Source of the DNA: Candidatus Rifleibacteriota bacterium
Lineage (GTDB): Bacteria > Riflebacteria > Ozemobacteria > Ozemobacterales > Ozemobacteraceae
Assembly: GCA_029565415.1 (NCBI GenBank)
Contig: JAKQOH010000060.1
Location: 1 to 46,694, forward strand
DNA: 46,694 bases
Direction of reading: 5' to 3'
The notes beneath the pieces are model-generated. The model searched no databases. It was not told where the DNA came from and worked only from the letters and a program-made list of their open reading frames with translations. Position numbers and translations under genes: made by a program. Positions 15,433-24,783 of this stretch are shown piece after piece; positions within the stretch are counted from its first letter, which is position 1, and every line of letters begins with the position of its first letter.

Positions 15433-16947
15433 CGGCACATCCGCGGCCGGCGGGATGCCGTCGGCCCGCCACGCGAGGGCGGCCAGGCGCAGGACGAGAG
15501 ACCAGTCTCGATCCGCCAGCGCCAGGGCCGCCCTTCGCGCAATTGCCTCGGGATGCGCTTTCAGGTCAGGGGAAAGGGCGTTCCAGGCCGAGGCCGCTTC
15601 GGCGCGTCTGCCGTTTTCGACCGCATCCGCCAGTCCGGCCAGGGACCGGACCGACTGCATGCCCGGCCAGGCCGCGAGACAGGCGGTGAGGCCGATCACT
15701 CCCAGGATAACCCGGATCCGCCGCTCCGTCGCGAGAAGCCCGTTGCGCGTGCCCTGCCATGCGCGCGCTTCCGCGGCACGGTCGGCGAGGTCGGGATGGG
15801 TCAGGGTCCACCGCGGCAGGCGGGAGGGAAGAGGCGCGAGAAACTCCTGAAGCCGCTCGAGCGTTCCGGCGAACTCGGTGCCTCCGACCAGCGAGGCCGC
15901 GAACCGGTCGGCCTGGTGCTCACTGTGCCGGGTGAGAGCGGTGAAACACAGAACGAAAACGGCGAGGAAACCGCCCAGATCGATCACCGAGTTGAGGGTC
16001 TCTGCCCGGATCGCATACCAGGGCAGGTGCAGGAACAGCTGCAGCTTCACCAGGAGCGAAAGAAAGACCAGATCGAGCGAGAAGATCATGTAGCTCCAGA
16101 CGTGGCCCAGCCGGAGATGACCGAGTTCGTGCGCCACGACGGCCAGGAGCTGACGCTCCGTGAAGATCTCTATGAGATAGCGTGTCATATACACGAATCG
16201 ATATCTCCTCGAGAGCCCCGCCACGGCGGCATTCGGAATCGGCTCGCGAAACGTGTCCCACAGCCGCACGCCGGCAATCGGGGTTTCGGCCCGCGCCGCG
16301 AGGGAGACGATTTCGTCGCGCAGGTGGCCCTGGTCCATCGGGACGGCCCGCCAGGCCCAGTTGAACAGGCGCGGCGAGAAGAGATACAGGCCGACGAAAA
16401 AGACCGGGGCCATGATGAAGTTTTCCAGATCGCTCAGGCCGGGCAGGCGCACCGTTCCGAGCCACGAATCCTCGACCAGCATCCAGAGGAGCATGGGCGG
16501 GAAGAACAGGATCGGCATCGTCATGCGGGCCCGGAAAAACTCCTCGGGCGTCTGGTCGGGATCGAAAATCGGGCTCCAGGCCGCCCGGAACGGCAGTCGG
16601 GTCGTCCAGATGAGAAGGGTGTAGAGGCCGACCGAGAGCAGCATCGGCCAGGCCTGCGGAAGAGCCCGGAACAGCGGGGGGCAGAGCCAGGAGGCGGGCG
16701 CCGAGACGGCATGCAGGAACACGATCCAGCCGGTTATGATCCACCCGAACCGGCCCTGCGCCTCGTGAAAACTCGGGAGCCGGCCAGCCCGGCGGCGCCG
16801 GTCGAGCAGTTCGGGAATCACCACCGTGACGGCCGCCCAGGTCACGAACAGCCAGGCGAGTCCGGCCGTGACCGGGAACAGGGCGATCGTGCCGGCCAGT
16901 TCGGATGTCCCGAAGGCAAGCAGGATGAGGGGAAGAAAGGTCGAAAT
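15277..16947 (-). CDS. Integral-membrane M48-family zinc metalloprotease
   Basis: The zinc motif HELGH (residues 239-243 counted from the GTG at 16845) and the third ligand in HSEHQADRFA (Glu about 309) are intact, so this should be an active HtpX/Ste24-like membrane protease. Several transmembrane helices flank the site, and about 180 residues follow it. The GTG at 16845 has no ribosome site and would cut off a hydrophobic helix encoded upstream. An ATT at 16947, overlapping the previous stop codon as TGATT, restores that helix (LPLILLAFGTSELAGTIALF), so it is used here; this gives 556 residues. It is the last gene of the nine-gene operon. Its final 52 codons overlap the opposite-strand gene. 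Confidence 0.85.
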   Translation of the reverse strand: MSTFLPLILLAFGTSELAGTIALFPVTAGLAWLFVTWAAVTVVIPELLDRRRRAGRLPSFHEAQGRFGWIITGWIVFLHAVSAPASWLCPPLFRALPQAWPMLLSVGLYTLLIWTTRLPFRAAWSPIFDPDQTPEEFFRARMTMPILFFPPMLLWMLVEDSWLGTVRLPGLSDLENFIMAPVFFVGLYLFSPRLFNWAWRAVPMDQGHLRDEIVSLAARAETPIAGVRLWDTFREPIPNAAVAGLSRRYRFVYMTRYLIEIFTERQLLAVVAHELGHLRLGHVWSYMIFSLDLVFLSLLVKLQLFLHLPWYAIRAETLNSVIDLGGFLAVFVLCFTALTRHSEHQADRFAASLVGGTEFAGTLERLQEFLAPLPSRLPRWTLTHPDLADRAAEARAWQGTRNGLLATERRIRVILGVIGLTACLAAWPGMQSVRSLAGLADAVENGRRAEAASAWNALSPDLKAHPEAIARRAALALADRDWSLVLRLAALAWRADGIPPAADVPSEIPHHAGPPEVALHFEVVQFLLELLDLGRIHGVSLLDETLDHVQIPFGER

Positions 16948-18206
16948 CAGGTTTTGCGTTCTTTCTTCTTGGCGGCGGGGAAGAGGATGTTGTTCAGGAT
17001 CAGCCGGTAGCCCGGGCTGTTCTTGTGCAGGTCGAGCTTGGTCGGCCCCTCGCCCACGACATGGCTCACGTCGGCCGGGTCATGACCGCCGAAAAAGCAG
17101 AACGTCCCTTTTCCTATATCGCCACGAATATATTTCACCGACAATCCGTCGTTGTTGTCGGCCATCACGGTGACCGACGGCTTGAGCAGGCTTTTCCGGA
17201 AGCCCGTGGTCTGGCCGAAAAAGCCGTCGACGACGTTCCGGTGATCCTGCGTCAGCATCGCCGGGATCGGATCGACCTTGGCCGAGAACTCGAACAGCCG
17301 GAACGTGCCCGCGTCGCCCATGTAATTGTTCGAGACGTCGATGTCGGAAAATTCGTATACCATCGGGTCGGGAATCAGCTTGAAGTTCTGGAACGCGAAC
17401 GTCTGGCTGAAATCGAGCTTCGAGGCATACAGCGGATCGACCGGGTCACCGTCGATCTCGGTCGAAACGATGTCGGTGCCGTTGGCTGCCAGGGCGATAT
17501 CGAGCGAGTCGACGGCCGAGCACATGGCGAACAGGAAGCCGCCGTCGAGAACGAATTTGCGGATGCCCCGAGCCACGGCCAGTTTGAGCTGGGTGACCTT
17601 CGCGAAGCCGAGCTTCTGCGCGTCGAGCTGGGCCCGGGTGACCTGTTTACGATACCAGTCGGCGAATCGGAACGAGCCGTAGAACTTGCCGAACTGGCCG
17701 GTGAAATCCTCGTGATGGAGGTGAACCCAGTCGAACCGCGCGATCGTGCCGTCGAGCACCTCCTTGTCGTAGAACTTCTCGAAGGGGATCTGCGCATACT
17801 CAAGCACCAGCGTCACGGCGTCGTCCCACGGCTCGGAGTAGTCGGGCGAGTAGACGGCGACCTTCGGGGCTTTTTCGAGCAGCACCCGCTCCATGTTCTC
17901 GTCCTCGATCTTCGCGAGGATCTGCATCGCTTCGTCGTCGCCGATCTGGAATGCCCGGACGCCCATTTCGCGGGCGCGGTTGCGAACGAGTTCGACGTCA
18001 TCCATCAGGAACGAACCGCACCGGTAGTTGAGCAGCCATTCGATGTCGATCCCGGCCCGGTCGAGAGCGAAATACGCAACCCCGTAGGCCCGCAGATGAT
18101 CCGTCTGGTCGTCATCCATCGGTATCAGCAGCTTTGCGGCGGAGACGGGGACGGGGACGGCAATCCGGAGAACCAAGAATAATATCAATAAATATTTATA
18201 TTTCAT
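16947..18206 (-). CDS. Secreted protein of the family often labelled 'asparagine synthetase B'
   Basis: A 419-residue protein with signal peptide (residues 5-22) and mature start near AAKLLIPMDDDQ. LLIPMDDDQTDHLRAYGVAY and WLLNYRCGSFLMDDVEL match a family found in Bacteroidota that is labelled asparagine synthetase B in databases. It has neither the N-terminal Cys glutaminase nor the synthetase domain, so that name is probably wrong. The region GGFLFAMCSAVDSLDIAL followed by FCFFGGHDPAD suggests a class-I glutamine-amidotransferase-like fold, with Cys and His but not proven catalysis. The first ten codons are strikingly AT-rich. It lies between the TPR gene (9-bp gap) and the M48 gene (1-bp overlap). 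Confidence 0.62.
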   Translation of the reverse strand: MKYKYLLILFLVLRIAVPVPVSAAKLLIPMDDDQTDHLRAYGVAYFALDRAGIDIEWLLNYRCGSFLMDDVELVRNRAREMGVRAFQIGDDEAMQILAKIEDENMERVLLEKAPKVAVYSPDYSEPWDDAVTLVLEYAQIPFEKFYDKEVLDGTIARFDWVHLHHEDFTGQFGKFYGSFRFADWYRKQVTRAQLDAQKLGFAKVTQLKLAVARGIRKFVLDGGFLFAMCSAVDSLDIALAANGTDIVSTEIDGDPVDPLYASKLDFSQTFAFQNFKLIPDPMVYEFSDIDVSNNYMGDAGTFRLFEFSAKVDPIPAMLTQDHRNVVDGFFGQTTGFRKSLLKPSVTVMADNNDGLSVKYIRGDIGKGTFCFFGGHDPADVSHVVGEGPTKLDLHKNSPGYRLILNNILFPAAKKKERKT

Positions 18207-18215
18207 CTGCCTGTC

Positions 18216-20678
18216 TCATCGTTTCTGGCGGAGAAGTTCGGCGAGGGCGACCCGGGCCCGCCGGCTGCGCAGATCGCCGGGGAACCGGTCGGCGAAGGAT
18301 TTGAGCAGTTCGACCTCGGAAGCCGCCGGGGCGTTCGTTCTCCTCAGCAGCCGCCACTGGAGCATCATCAGATCGGGAATCGCGCCGTGCGCGGGGTGAC
18401 GTGACGCGAAGCTCTCGATCTGCTGCGCGAGCCGCGTCGGATCGGCCGTCGTCTCGGCATACAGAAGGGCGGCGGCCGACGCGTCGAGGGCCAGGGCGGT
18501 TCCGGATGCCGTCGTGGCGAGGTTCTCGAGTGCCGAGACGGCGGCGGAAAGGCTGCCGATCATGGCGAGCCGTTCGGCTTCGAGAGCGGTTTTCAGGTGG
18601 TCCAGGCTGCCGGACGAGCCCATCGTCAACTGCAGGGCGAGCCGCAGCCCGTCGTCCATCCAGAGAGACTCGGGATACTCCTCCGTGATCTTCTTCAGCG
18701 CCTCCAGCGCGGCTTCATACTCTCCGACGTGTGCCTTCAGCCAGGCCGTTTCGAACAGCAGGCGCGCCCGGCTTTCGATCCCGTCGAACAGGGGGGCGTC
18801 AGGTTCGAGTGCCAGACCCCGCAGATCCAGAATCCCGTTGTCATCCTGGGCGACGATGACCTGCTCTTCGGGATTCGACTCCTGGGGAAGCCTCTGCCGT
18901 GGCGCGCCGGTCGCGAAAGCGCTTGCCGAGGCGAGATAGACTTCGGCTGCCGCTGTTTCCCCGCGACAGACGGAAAGCCGCATCATCAACAGGGCGGCGT
19001 CGAACGCCGCCTCCGGAGCGACCGTGGGCAGCGGCGGCTGCAGAGCCTGGGAGAAGAGGGCCGCGGCTGCTTCGGGCGCATGGAGTCGTTCCAGCATCGT
19101 GCGGCCCAGGGCGACCAGCAGGACGGCGCGAAGCTTCGCATCGGCGGGCGGATCGATGGCGACGGTCGCCGACGCCGCGGCCACAGCCGCCGTCAGCTCC
19201 TTCGGATCGGCATCGGTCCGGTCCAGCAGGAGGTGACACAGTTTCAGGGCCAGTTCCCGGCGCGCGTACCGCCCGATCAGGTCGATGCAGAGGGCGTGGG
19301 CGAACGGGCCGGGCGCCCCGGCGAGACTTTGCCGGATCCGCTCGTACAGGAGCTCCTCGAACGACGGATCCGATTCGGCGAGGGCCGCGATCGCGGGAAG
19401 ATCCGCGATCTTCTCCTCCCGCATCATCACCTCGAGGAGCGCTTTCTTGAGCGAAAGGGCGCCGGATGCCGCCAGGGCGCGCCGGAGGCGGTCCCGGAGA
19501 TCGAACTTTTCGGACTGGTTATTATATAACTTATCAAATATATCTGTTTTGTAGAGGCCGTTCGCCATCGCGATCAGATACTCCTCGAGGGCCTCCTCGT
19601 GGCGCTCCATCGCTTCGAGAACCCCGGCCCGCTCCTCGGCGAACTGGGTCGGGTTGCCGAGCGTCTGGCGCGCCTGGGCGAACGCCTCGAGAGCCTCGGC
19701 ATACATCTTGTGCTCGATCAGCACTTCGGTGAACAACTGGTACCCGTCGGGCCGCGGCACGGTCTGGGAGCCGAGATACCGGCGCCACTCGGCCAGCGCC
19801 TCGGCGGGCTTACCCATCAAAAACAGGCAGTGGCCGGCGGCTTTTGCCGTTTCCCACTCGTTGGGCAGCAGCTGGTCGAGCTGGCGCAGCGCCTGCAGCG
19901 AGGCGGCCGGGTCGTTCCGCTCGAGCTCGAGCCGGGCCAGTTTGCGCAGCAGGTTGATGTCGGTGCTGGTTTCGGGCGACTCCCGCAGCAGCTTCGCCGC
20001 CTCGTCCGTCTTCTTCAGCGCCATCAGACAGTCGGATACGAACTCGAGATAATCCGCCGCCCGGTACCGCGCGCTTCGCTGCTGGATTCCCGACATCAGA
20101 CGTTCGACCGTGCCGGTTTTCGTCGCGAGCATCAGCAGATCCGAAAAGACATCCCGCCGCGCCGTGCGCTCCAGGAGCCCTTCCAGAAGCAACTGCGCCT
20201 CGTCCGACCGGCCGGCCTGCAGGTAGAACTTCGCGAGGCTCCGCCCAAGATCGACGTCGGTCGGGTTCGCCTGCCACCGCTTTTCCAGAAGGTCGATCCC
20301 GAGTTTGAACCGCTGCAGGCTGAACAACAGATCGACCAGCGTCTCCAATGCCGTGGCGGTGTCCCCGTCACCGGCCGGCCCGTCGGCGACGGCCGTCAGC
20401 AGCTCGATCGCCCGCTCGTGATCCCGCAAGTCGATGCAGATCCGGGCCAGCTCGATCCGTGCCCGCCGGGAGATCGGGTGCTGCGGCCACTCCTTCACCA
20501 GCGTGTCCAGATGGTCCCGGGCGGCCTTGAGATGCCGCAGACTGTACTCGTTCATCGCCTCGTGATACAACAGCACGGCGTCGTTCGGGTTCTTCTGCGG
20601 CCCCGCCTCCGGCGCCTGGGCGAACAGGGGCGCCGCGAGCAGCGTCGCGAGAAGAAGGGCGCGGATGCCGTGGTTCAC
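18216..20678 (-). CDS. Secreted/periplasmic TPR-repeat protein
   Basis: A GTG start at 20678 overlaps the DUF4175 stop as GTGA. A signal peptide (residues 5-20, FAQAPEA) precedes about 800 residues of tetratricopeptide repeats. Typical units are AVLLYHEAMNEYSLRHLKAA, EEALEEYLIAMANGLYK and GEYEAALEALKKITEEYPES. The repeats are broken by a middle segment rich in Ala/Leu helices. TPR solenoids assemble complexes, and in this operon it may scaffold the BatA/VWA membrane proteins in the periplasm. BatE-type TPR proteins occur in related operons, but this one is much longer. A cluster of A/T-ending codons occurs at 19519-19553. Confidence 0.85.
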   Translation of the reverse strand: MNHGIRALLLATLLAAPLFAQAPEAGPQKNPNDAVLLYHEAMNEYSLRHLKAARDHLDTLVKEWPQHPISRRARIELARICIDLRDHERAIELLTAVADGPAGDGDTATALETLVDLLFSLQRFKLGIDLLEKRWQANPTDVDLGRSLAKFYLQAGRSDEAQLLLEGLLERTARRDVFSDLLMLATKTGTVERLMSGIQQRSARYRAADYLEFVSDCLMALKKTDEAAKLLRESPETSTDINLLRKLARLELERNDPAASLQALRQLDQLLPNEWETAKAAGHCLFLMGKPAEALAEWRRYLGSQTVPRPDGYQLFTEVLIEHKMYAEALEAFAQARQTLGNPTQFAEERAGVLEAMERHEEALEEYLIAMANGLYKTDIFDKLYNNQSEKFDLRDRLRRALAASGALSLKKALLEVMMREEKIADLPAIAALAESDPSFEELLYERIRQSLAGAPGPFAHALCIDLIGRYARRELALKLCHLLLDRTDADPKELTAAVAAASATVAIDPPADAKLRAVLLVALGRTMLERLHAPEAAAALFSQALQPPLPTVAPEAAFDAALLMMRLSVCRGETAAAEVYLASASAFATGAPRQRLPQESNPEEQVIVAQDDNGILDLRGLALEPDAPLFDGIESRARLLFETAWLKAHVGEYEAALEALKKITEEYPESLWMDDGLRLALQLTMGSSGSLDHLKTALEAERLAMIGSLSAAVSALENLATTASGTALALDASAAALLYAETTADPTRLAQQIESFASRHPAHGAIPDLMMLQWRLLRRTNAPAASEVELLKSFADRFPGDLRSRRARVALAELLRQKR

Positions 20679-23600
20679 AGGTTCTCTCCCGACAGGCTGA
20701 GGGATTTATAATATTCTCGAAGCAATAATTCGTAGTTCTTCGGGTACTCCTCGCGGCTTTCCCCGAGGAAGTCGCGGGCCAGGTCGCGCGTGTCGGTCCC
20801 GATCTCGGGAAGCGGCTTGTCCGGCGCCGTCTGCACGATCTCGCGGGCCTTCGTCGCCTTCCGTTCCTCGCTCTCCTCCTCGCGGTTCTTGATCGACTTC
20901 TGGGCCTTGAGCATCCGGTCATACAGGGCTTTCTGCCGCTCCGACACCTCGCGGCGCAGCTGCGGATCGAGCGTCTTCGTCTCGAGATCCTGCATCTCCT
21001 TCAGCACGTCATCGAGCCGGCCCAGCGTCTGCATCTGCTGTTTGCCCTCGCGCATCAGTTGTTCGAGCGACTCGCGGATCTTGCGCTGCTCCATCGCCAT
21101 GCGGCGCAGATCCTCCATCATCCGCTGGTCCGCCGGCAGCCGCTGCTTCTGCATCATCTGCTGATACAGGCTGAGCTGGCGGCGTGTGAGGTCCTTGAAC
21201 CGCTGCATGGCGCTGGCGGCGTTCTGATTGTTCTGCTGGTTCTGGCTCTGGTCCTGGGCGCGCATCAGCTCCATCGCGAGCAGGTTGAACCGCCGGATGA
21301 TCTCGCGCTGGTCGTTGCGGGCCCGGCCGATCTGCCGGTCCTCGAGGTTCTTCACGATCTCCACGAACAGGTTCTGCACGCCCTGGAGCGGCTGCATCAC
21401 GCCCGGATCGACCGTGAAACTCGACCGGATCAGCGTTTCGAGGGCGCCCTCGAGATCCGTCGCCTGCTGCCGGACGAGAAGCTGCAGCACCGACGTCTCG
21501 TCGATGATCCCCTCGATCGCGGGCTTCTGACCGCGCATGAACTGGCCCGGCAGCCCGTTGAGCTGCAGCAGCAGGCTCTCCTGGTCGCGCGAGACGTTCA
21601 GAGCCCGCCGGATGAACCGGGAAAGGTCGAGCTGCTTCTGCTCGCCTCCCGAACAGGTGGTGCAGATCTTCTGCCCGTCCTTCGCGAGCGACTCGAGGAA
21701 CTTCAGCATCTTCTGCTGGTGCTCACGGGCTGCGGAGGGGTTCTTCTGCTCGAGGCTCTTCTTGATCTCCTCGGCGGTCTTGTTGAAATCCTCCTGCTTC
21801 ATCTTGTCGCGCAGGTTCTTCACGTCCTCGGCCGCCGGATTCTCGGGTTCGCCCGGCTGGGGCTTCTTCGCGGCGATCTCCTCGGCCTGCTTCCGGAGCT
21901 GTTCCAGCTCCTGCCGCAGCTTTTCCTGCTGGGCCGCCAGATCGTTCAGCTTCGACTCCTCTTCGGGGGAAAGCGCCCCCTGCTTCTGCTTCTCCTCGAG
22001 AGCCGCCGTCTCCGACGCCATCCGCTGCTGACGCTTCAGGAGATCATCCACCGCCTGACCGAGCGCCTCGAGCTTCCGTTCATCCTTGAGCTGCTTCAGA
22101 AGCTCGATCGTCCGGTCGAGGTTCTTCAGATAGTTATCCATTTTGAACGCTTCCTCGAACTTCTCGAGGTCCTTCGGGTCCAGCTTCATGCTCGTGAGCG
22201 ATTCGCGAAGCTGCTTCATCAGCCGCTTCGATTCGTCGTCGAGCACGTCGTTGAGCAGTTCGTTCACCTTCTGCATCTTCTCGAGCGCATCGGGAGAGGA
22301 GAACGGATTCTCCTTCGACCGCTCCTGCATTTCCTGGAACTTGTTGATGATCTCTTCGGCCTGCTTCTGGCGCTGCTCGCCCTCCTGGATCGATTCACGC
22401 AGCCGCCGCTCCGTCGCCTCGTCCATCCGGCCCTCGTGCTTGATCTGCTCGTAGGTCTGCTCGAGCGCCTGACGGCGCAGTTTCTGGGCCTCCATCAGCT
22501 CCTGGAGCTGGCTCGTCACATCCTCGTGGGCCTGCTCTCCGCCCTTGTACACGTCGTACATCGAGGGCATGTTCAGATGGTAGATCGGGGACGTGGCGAT
22601 GTTCGGAACCGGCTTCACCGCATCCTCGGCCTTCACGTAATACGAAACCTTCGTGCCGGGCTCGATCGCCAGCGTGTCGAGCATCCACGGATACTCCACC
22701 TCGAACCGCTTCTTCGGAGAAAAGTCGGCTTTCAGGTTCAGCGGAATCCAGTCGCTGCGGTTTCCCACGGCATACCAGAGAACCGTCGTGACGACGCCGA
22801 AATCGTCCGTCGCTTCGACCTTCATGTCGAGCCGTTTCGACGTCGGAAACTCGATGTCTGCGGCCGGTTTGAGGATCGTGACGGTCGGCGAAGCGTCTTG
22901 CAAAGCGCGTATCCGGTATCGCACGGGGTTGTCGTTTGCCAGACCGAACTCGTTCGTGAGCAGGATCGACCACCGGGTGTCCGTCGCAACCGTCAGACTG
23001 GCGATGAACGTGTCCCCCTGGGAAAGCTCCGCCGTCAACGAGCCGCCCGGCGCGAGGTCGAGAACGGCGTTTTTCAGCCGTTGGCTTGCCCGTCCCCGGA
23101 TATCGATCCGGCTGCCGGCAATCACCGAGGCATCACCGACGCCCTCGGGAAGCGTTTCCGGCTGTGTCGCCAGGTAGTCGGGGTGGTGGAGGGTGAGGCG
23201 CAGCCCCGCAAGCTCCGGGCGCGGCATCACGGTGATCGAGAACCGGTCGGACTTCACCTGGCCGACATTCACCTGGTAATCGGTCGACTCCTGCAGCCCG
23301 GTCAGCGTGTAGACATACCGCGCATGGGACGCGGTTTCATCGGGATACATCTCGGTTGCGGTGCCCGACGGGGCTTTCGGCTTGAACAGCGCGAGAACGG
23401 GGCCCAGTTCCGTCGGCTGGTTCGGAACGACCGAGATCTCGAGACTGTCGCCGCGGGCGATGATGCGGCTGCCCGGATACACGTTCAGCTCCAGGGACGA
23501 CCAGGAGGGCAGGGCCGTGAACGGATGGATCAGACGCAGCACCCCGCGCCGCACCTCGGCCGGCGAAAGAGCCGTCCAGACGATCAACAGCAAGGTCACG

Positions 23601-24118
23601 GCGGCGAGCGCGCCGGCGGCTTTGCGGCGGGAGAACCGCTTCAGCGCCGTTCCGACATCTTCCCCGGTCAGGGTTTGCGCGGCCGTCGAAACGGTCAGCC
23701 GCCGGAGGGCCGACGAGGTGCCGCGACCGGCTTCGGGATCGGCGAACTCGGCGGCGCTGGTGATGAGCGAGCGGAACCGCTCCGGGGCGATCTCCTCGAT
23801 CTCGACGGCCATCTCGACCCCCGAGGGCGGAGCGAGAACCGCCCGCACCGCCTGCATCATCCAGAACATCGACAGCACCCAGGCCGCGACGACGCACAGC
23901 CAGCGCATGCCCTCGGACTGGATGGGGGTCCGCTCGACGAGCAGGAACACGATCAGGATTCCGAGGAAGGAGGCGATGCTCCAGCCGGCGCAGGCAAGGA
24001 AGACGCGGGTCTGGCGCTTCCGGCGGTACAGGCTCAGAAGACCCTCGAGACGCACGCTGTTCTCGGGGTAGGCGGAAAGCAGTTCGTGGGGCCGGTCGGG
24101 TGTCTGCATGGTGCTCAC
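20675..24118 (-). CDS. DUF4175-type membrane protein with long coiled coil
   Basis: An 1147-residue protein starting at a GTG that overlaps the DUF4159 stop (GTGA). Two transmembrane helices lie near residues 40-95 and a third near 165-185. Then come Ig-like beta domains to about 510, with a signature EATDDFGVVTTVLWY. From about 530 to the end it is a highly charged, Gln/Glu/Lys-rich coiled coil, interrupted by a CTTC segment near residue 855 that might bind metal or form disulphides. The order matches DUF4175 proteins, which regularly follow DUF4159 genes. Probably anchored in the inner membrane with the coiled coil in the periplasm. Molecular role unknown. Confidence 0.8.
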   Translation of the reverse strand: MSTMQTPDRPHELLSAYPENSVRLEGLLSLYRRKRQTRVFLACAGWSIASFLGILIVFLLVERTPIQSEGMRWLCVVAAWVLSMFWMMQAVRAVLAPPSGVEMAVEIEEIAPERFRSLITSAAEFADPEAGRGTSSALRRLTVSTAAQTLTGEDVGTALKRFSRRKAAGALAAVTLLLIVWTALSPAEVRRGVLRLIHPFTALPSWSSLELNVYPGSRIIARGDSLEISVVPNQPTELGPVLALFKPKAPSGTATEMYPDETASHARYVYTLTGLQESTDYQVNVGQVKSDRFSITVMPRPELAGLRLTLHHPDYLATQPETLPEGVGDASVIAGSRIDIRGRASQRLKNAVLDLAPGGSLTAELSQGDTFIASLTVATDTRWSILLTNEFGLANDNPVRYRIRALQDASPTVTILKPAADIEFPTSKRLDMKVEATDDFGVVTTVLWYAVGNRSDWIPLNLKADFSPKKRFEVEYPWMLDTLAIEPGTKVSYYVKAEDAVKPVPNIATSPIYHLNMPSMYDVYKGGEQAHEDVTSQLQELMEAQKLRRQALEQTYEQIKHEGRMDEATERRLRESIQEGEQRQKQAEEIINKFQEMQERSKENPFSSPDALEKMQKVNELLNDVLDDESKRLMKQLRESLTSMKLDPKDLEKFEEAFKMDNYLKNLDRTIELLKQLKDERKLEALGQAVDDLLKRQQRMASETAALEEKQKQGALSPEEESKLNDLAAQQEKLRQELEQLRKQAEEIAAKKPQPGEPENPAAEDVKNLRDKMKQEDFNKTAEEIKKSLEQKNPSAAREHQQKMLKFLESLAKDGQKICTTCSGGEQKQLDLSRFIRRALNVSRDQESLLLQLNGLPGQFMRGQKPAIEGIIDETSVLQLLVRQQATDLEGALETLIRSSFTVDPGVMQPLQGVQNLFVEIVKNLEDRQIGRARNDQREIIRRFNLLAMELMRAQDQSQNQQNNQNAASAMQRFKDLTRRQLSLYQQMMQKQRLPADQRMMEDLRRMAMEQRKIRESLEQLMREGKQQMQTLGRLDDVLKEMQDLETKTLDPQLRREVSERQKALYDRMLKAQKSIKNREEESEERKATKAREIVQTAPDKPLPEIGTDTRDLARDFLGESREEYPKNYELLLREYYKSLSLSGENL

Positions 24119-24783
24119 TGCGAGAGGGCGTAGAAAAGGATGTTGAGGGCCATCTTCATGGCTTCCTCGCGCTTTTCGGGCGTGTTCTCGGGGTGGACGC
24201 CCTCGTCTTCGAGGCCGTCGCCGATGTCGGTTTCATACGTGTAGAAAATGACCAGGCGGCCCTTGCTGAAGATACCATACCCCTGGGGCGGCTTGCCATC
24301 GTGCTCGTGGATCTTCGGCAGCCCTTGCGGCAGATCGTAGGCCGTGCGGTAGATCGGGTGGTCGGCCGGCAGCAGAGCCGGCTCCTTGTCGGGATACAGC
24401 TTGCGCAGCTCGCGCCGGATCGACTTGTCGATGCCGTAACAGTCGTCGATCCAGAGGAAGCCGCCGTTGTCCAGATACGTGACGAGCCGGTTGACCTCCT
24501 GGTCCTCGAGTTTCACGTTTCCATGCCCCGTGAGATATATCATAGGATATGTAAATAGCGTTTGGTCGGAAATGCGGATCGGAAGATGCTCGGGCCGGGT
24601 CGACAGGTTGAACCGCTCGGCCGCCGCCTTCAGCAGGTTCGGGATCGAGGTCGGATCGGTATACCAGTCGCCGCCGCCGCCGTACTGGATGCGCGGAATC
24701 GCGATGGTGCCCCATTCGGCGCCGGACGCCGGAGCCGTCAGGACGGCCAGCAGGAACAGCAGGATGAGCCGGATCGTGCGCAT
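24115..24783 (-). CDS. DUF4159 secreted protein
   Basis: A 222-residue protein whose ATG (24783) overlaps the previous stop codon by one base (TGATG). It has a signal peptide (LLFLLAVLTAPASGAEW). The body shows DUF4159 features: IPRIQYGGGGDWYTDPTSIP, MIYLTGHG, a lid-like segment VTYLDNGGFLWIDDCYG, and YTYETDIGDGLEDEG. The fold resembles a class-I glutamine amidotransferase without catalytic Cys at the usual place. It is always found with MoxR/BatA operons, as here. A larger open frame runs upstream in the same phase but is antisense to nothing real and overlaps the VWA gene, so it was discounted. Function unknown. Confidence 0.87.
   Translation of the reverse strand: MRTIRLILLFLLAVLTAPASGAEWGTIAIPRIQYGGGGDWYTDPTSIPNLLKAAAERFNLSTRPEHLPIRISDQTLFTYPMIYLTGHGNVKLEDQEVNRLVTYLDNGGFLWIDDCYGIDKSIRRELRKLYPDKEPALLPADHPIYRTAYDLPQGLPKIHEHDGKPPQGYGIFSKGRLVIFYTYETDIGDGLEDEGVHPENTPEKREEAMKMALNILFYALSQ

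Noticed and set aside
21059..24133. Plus-strand open frame of about 1024 codons opposite the DUF4175 gene
   Set aside because: Leu/Arg-rich translation mirrors the Glu/Gln/Lys coiled coil of the real gene; no ribosome site or known domain.
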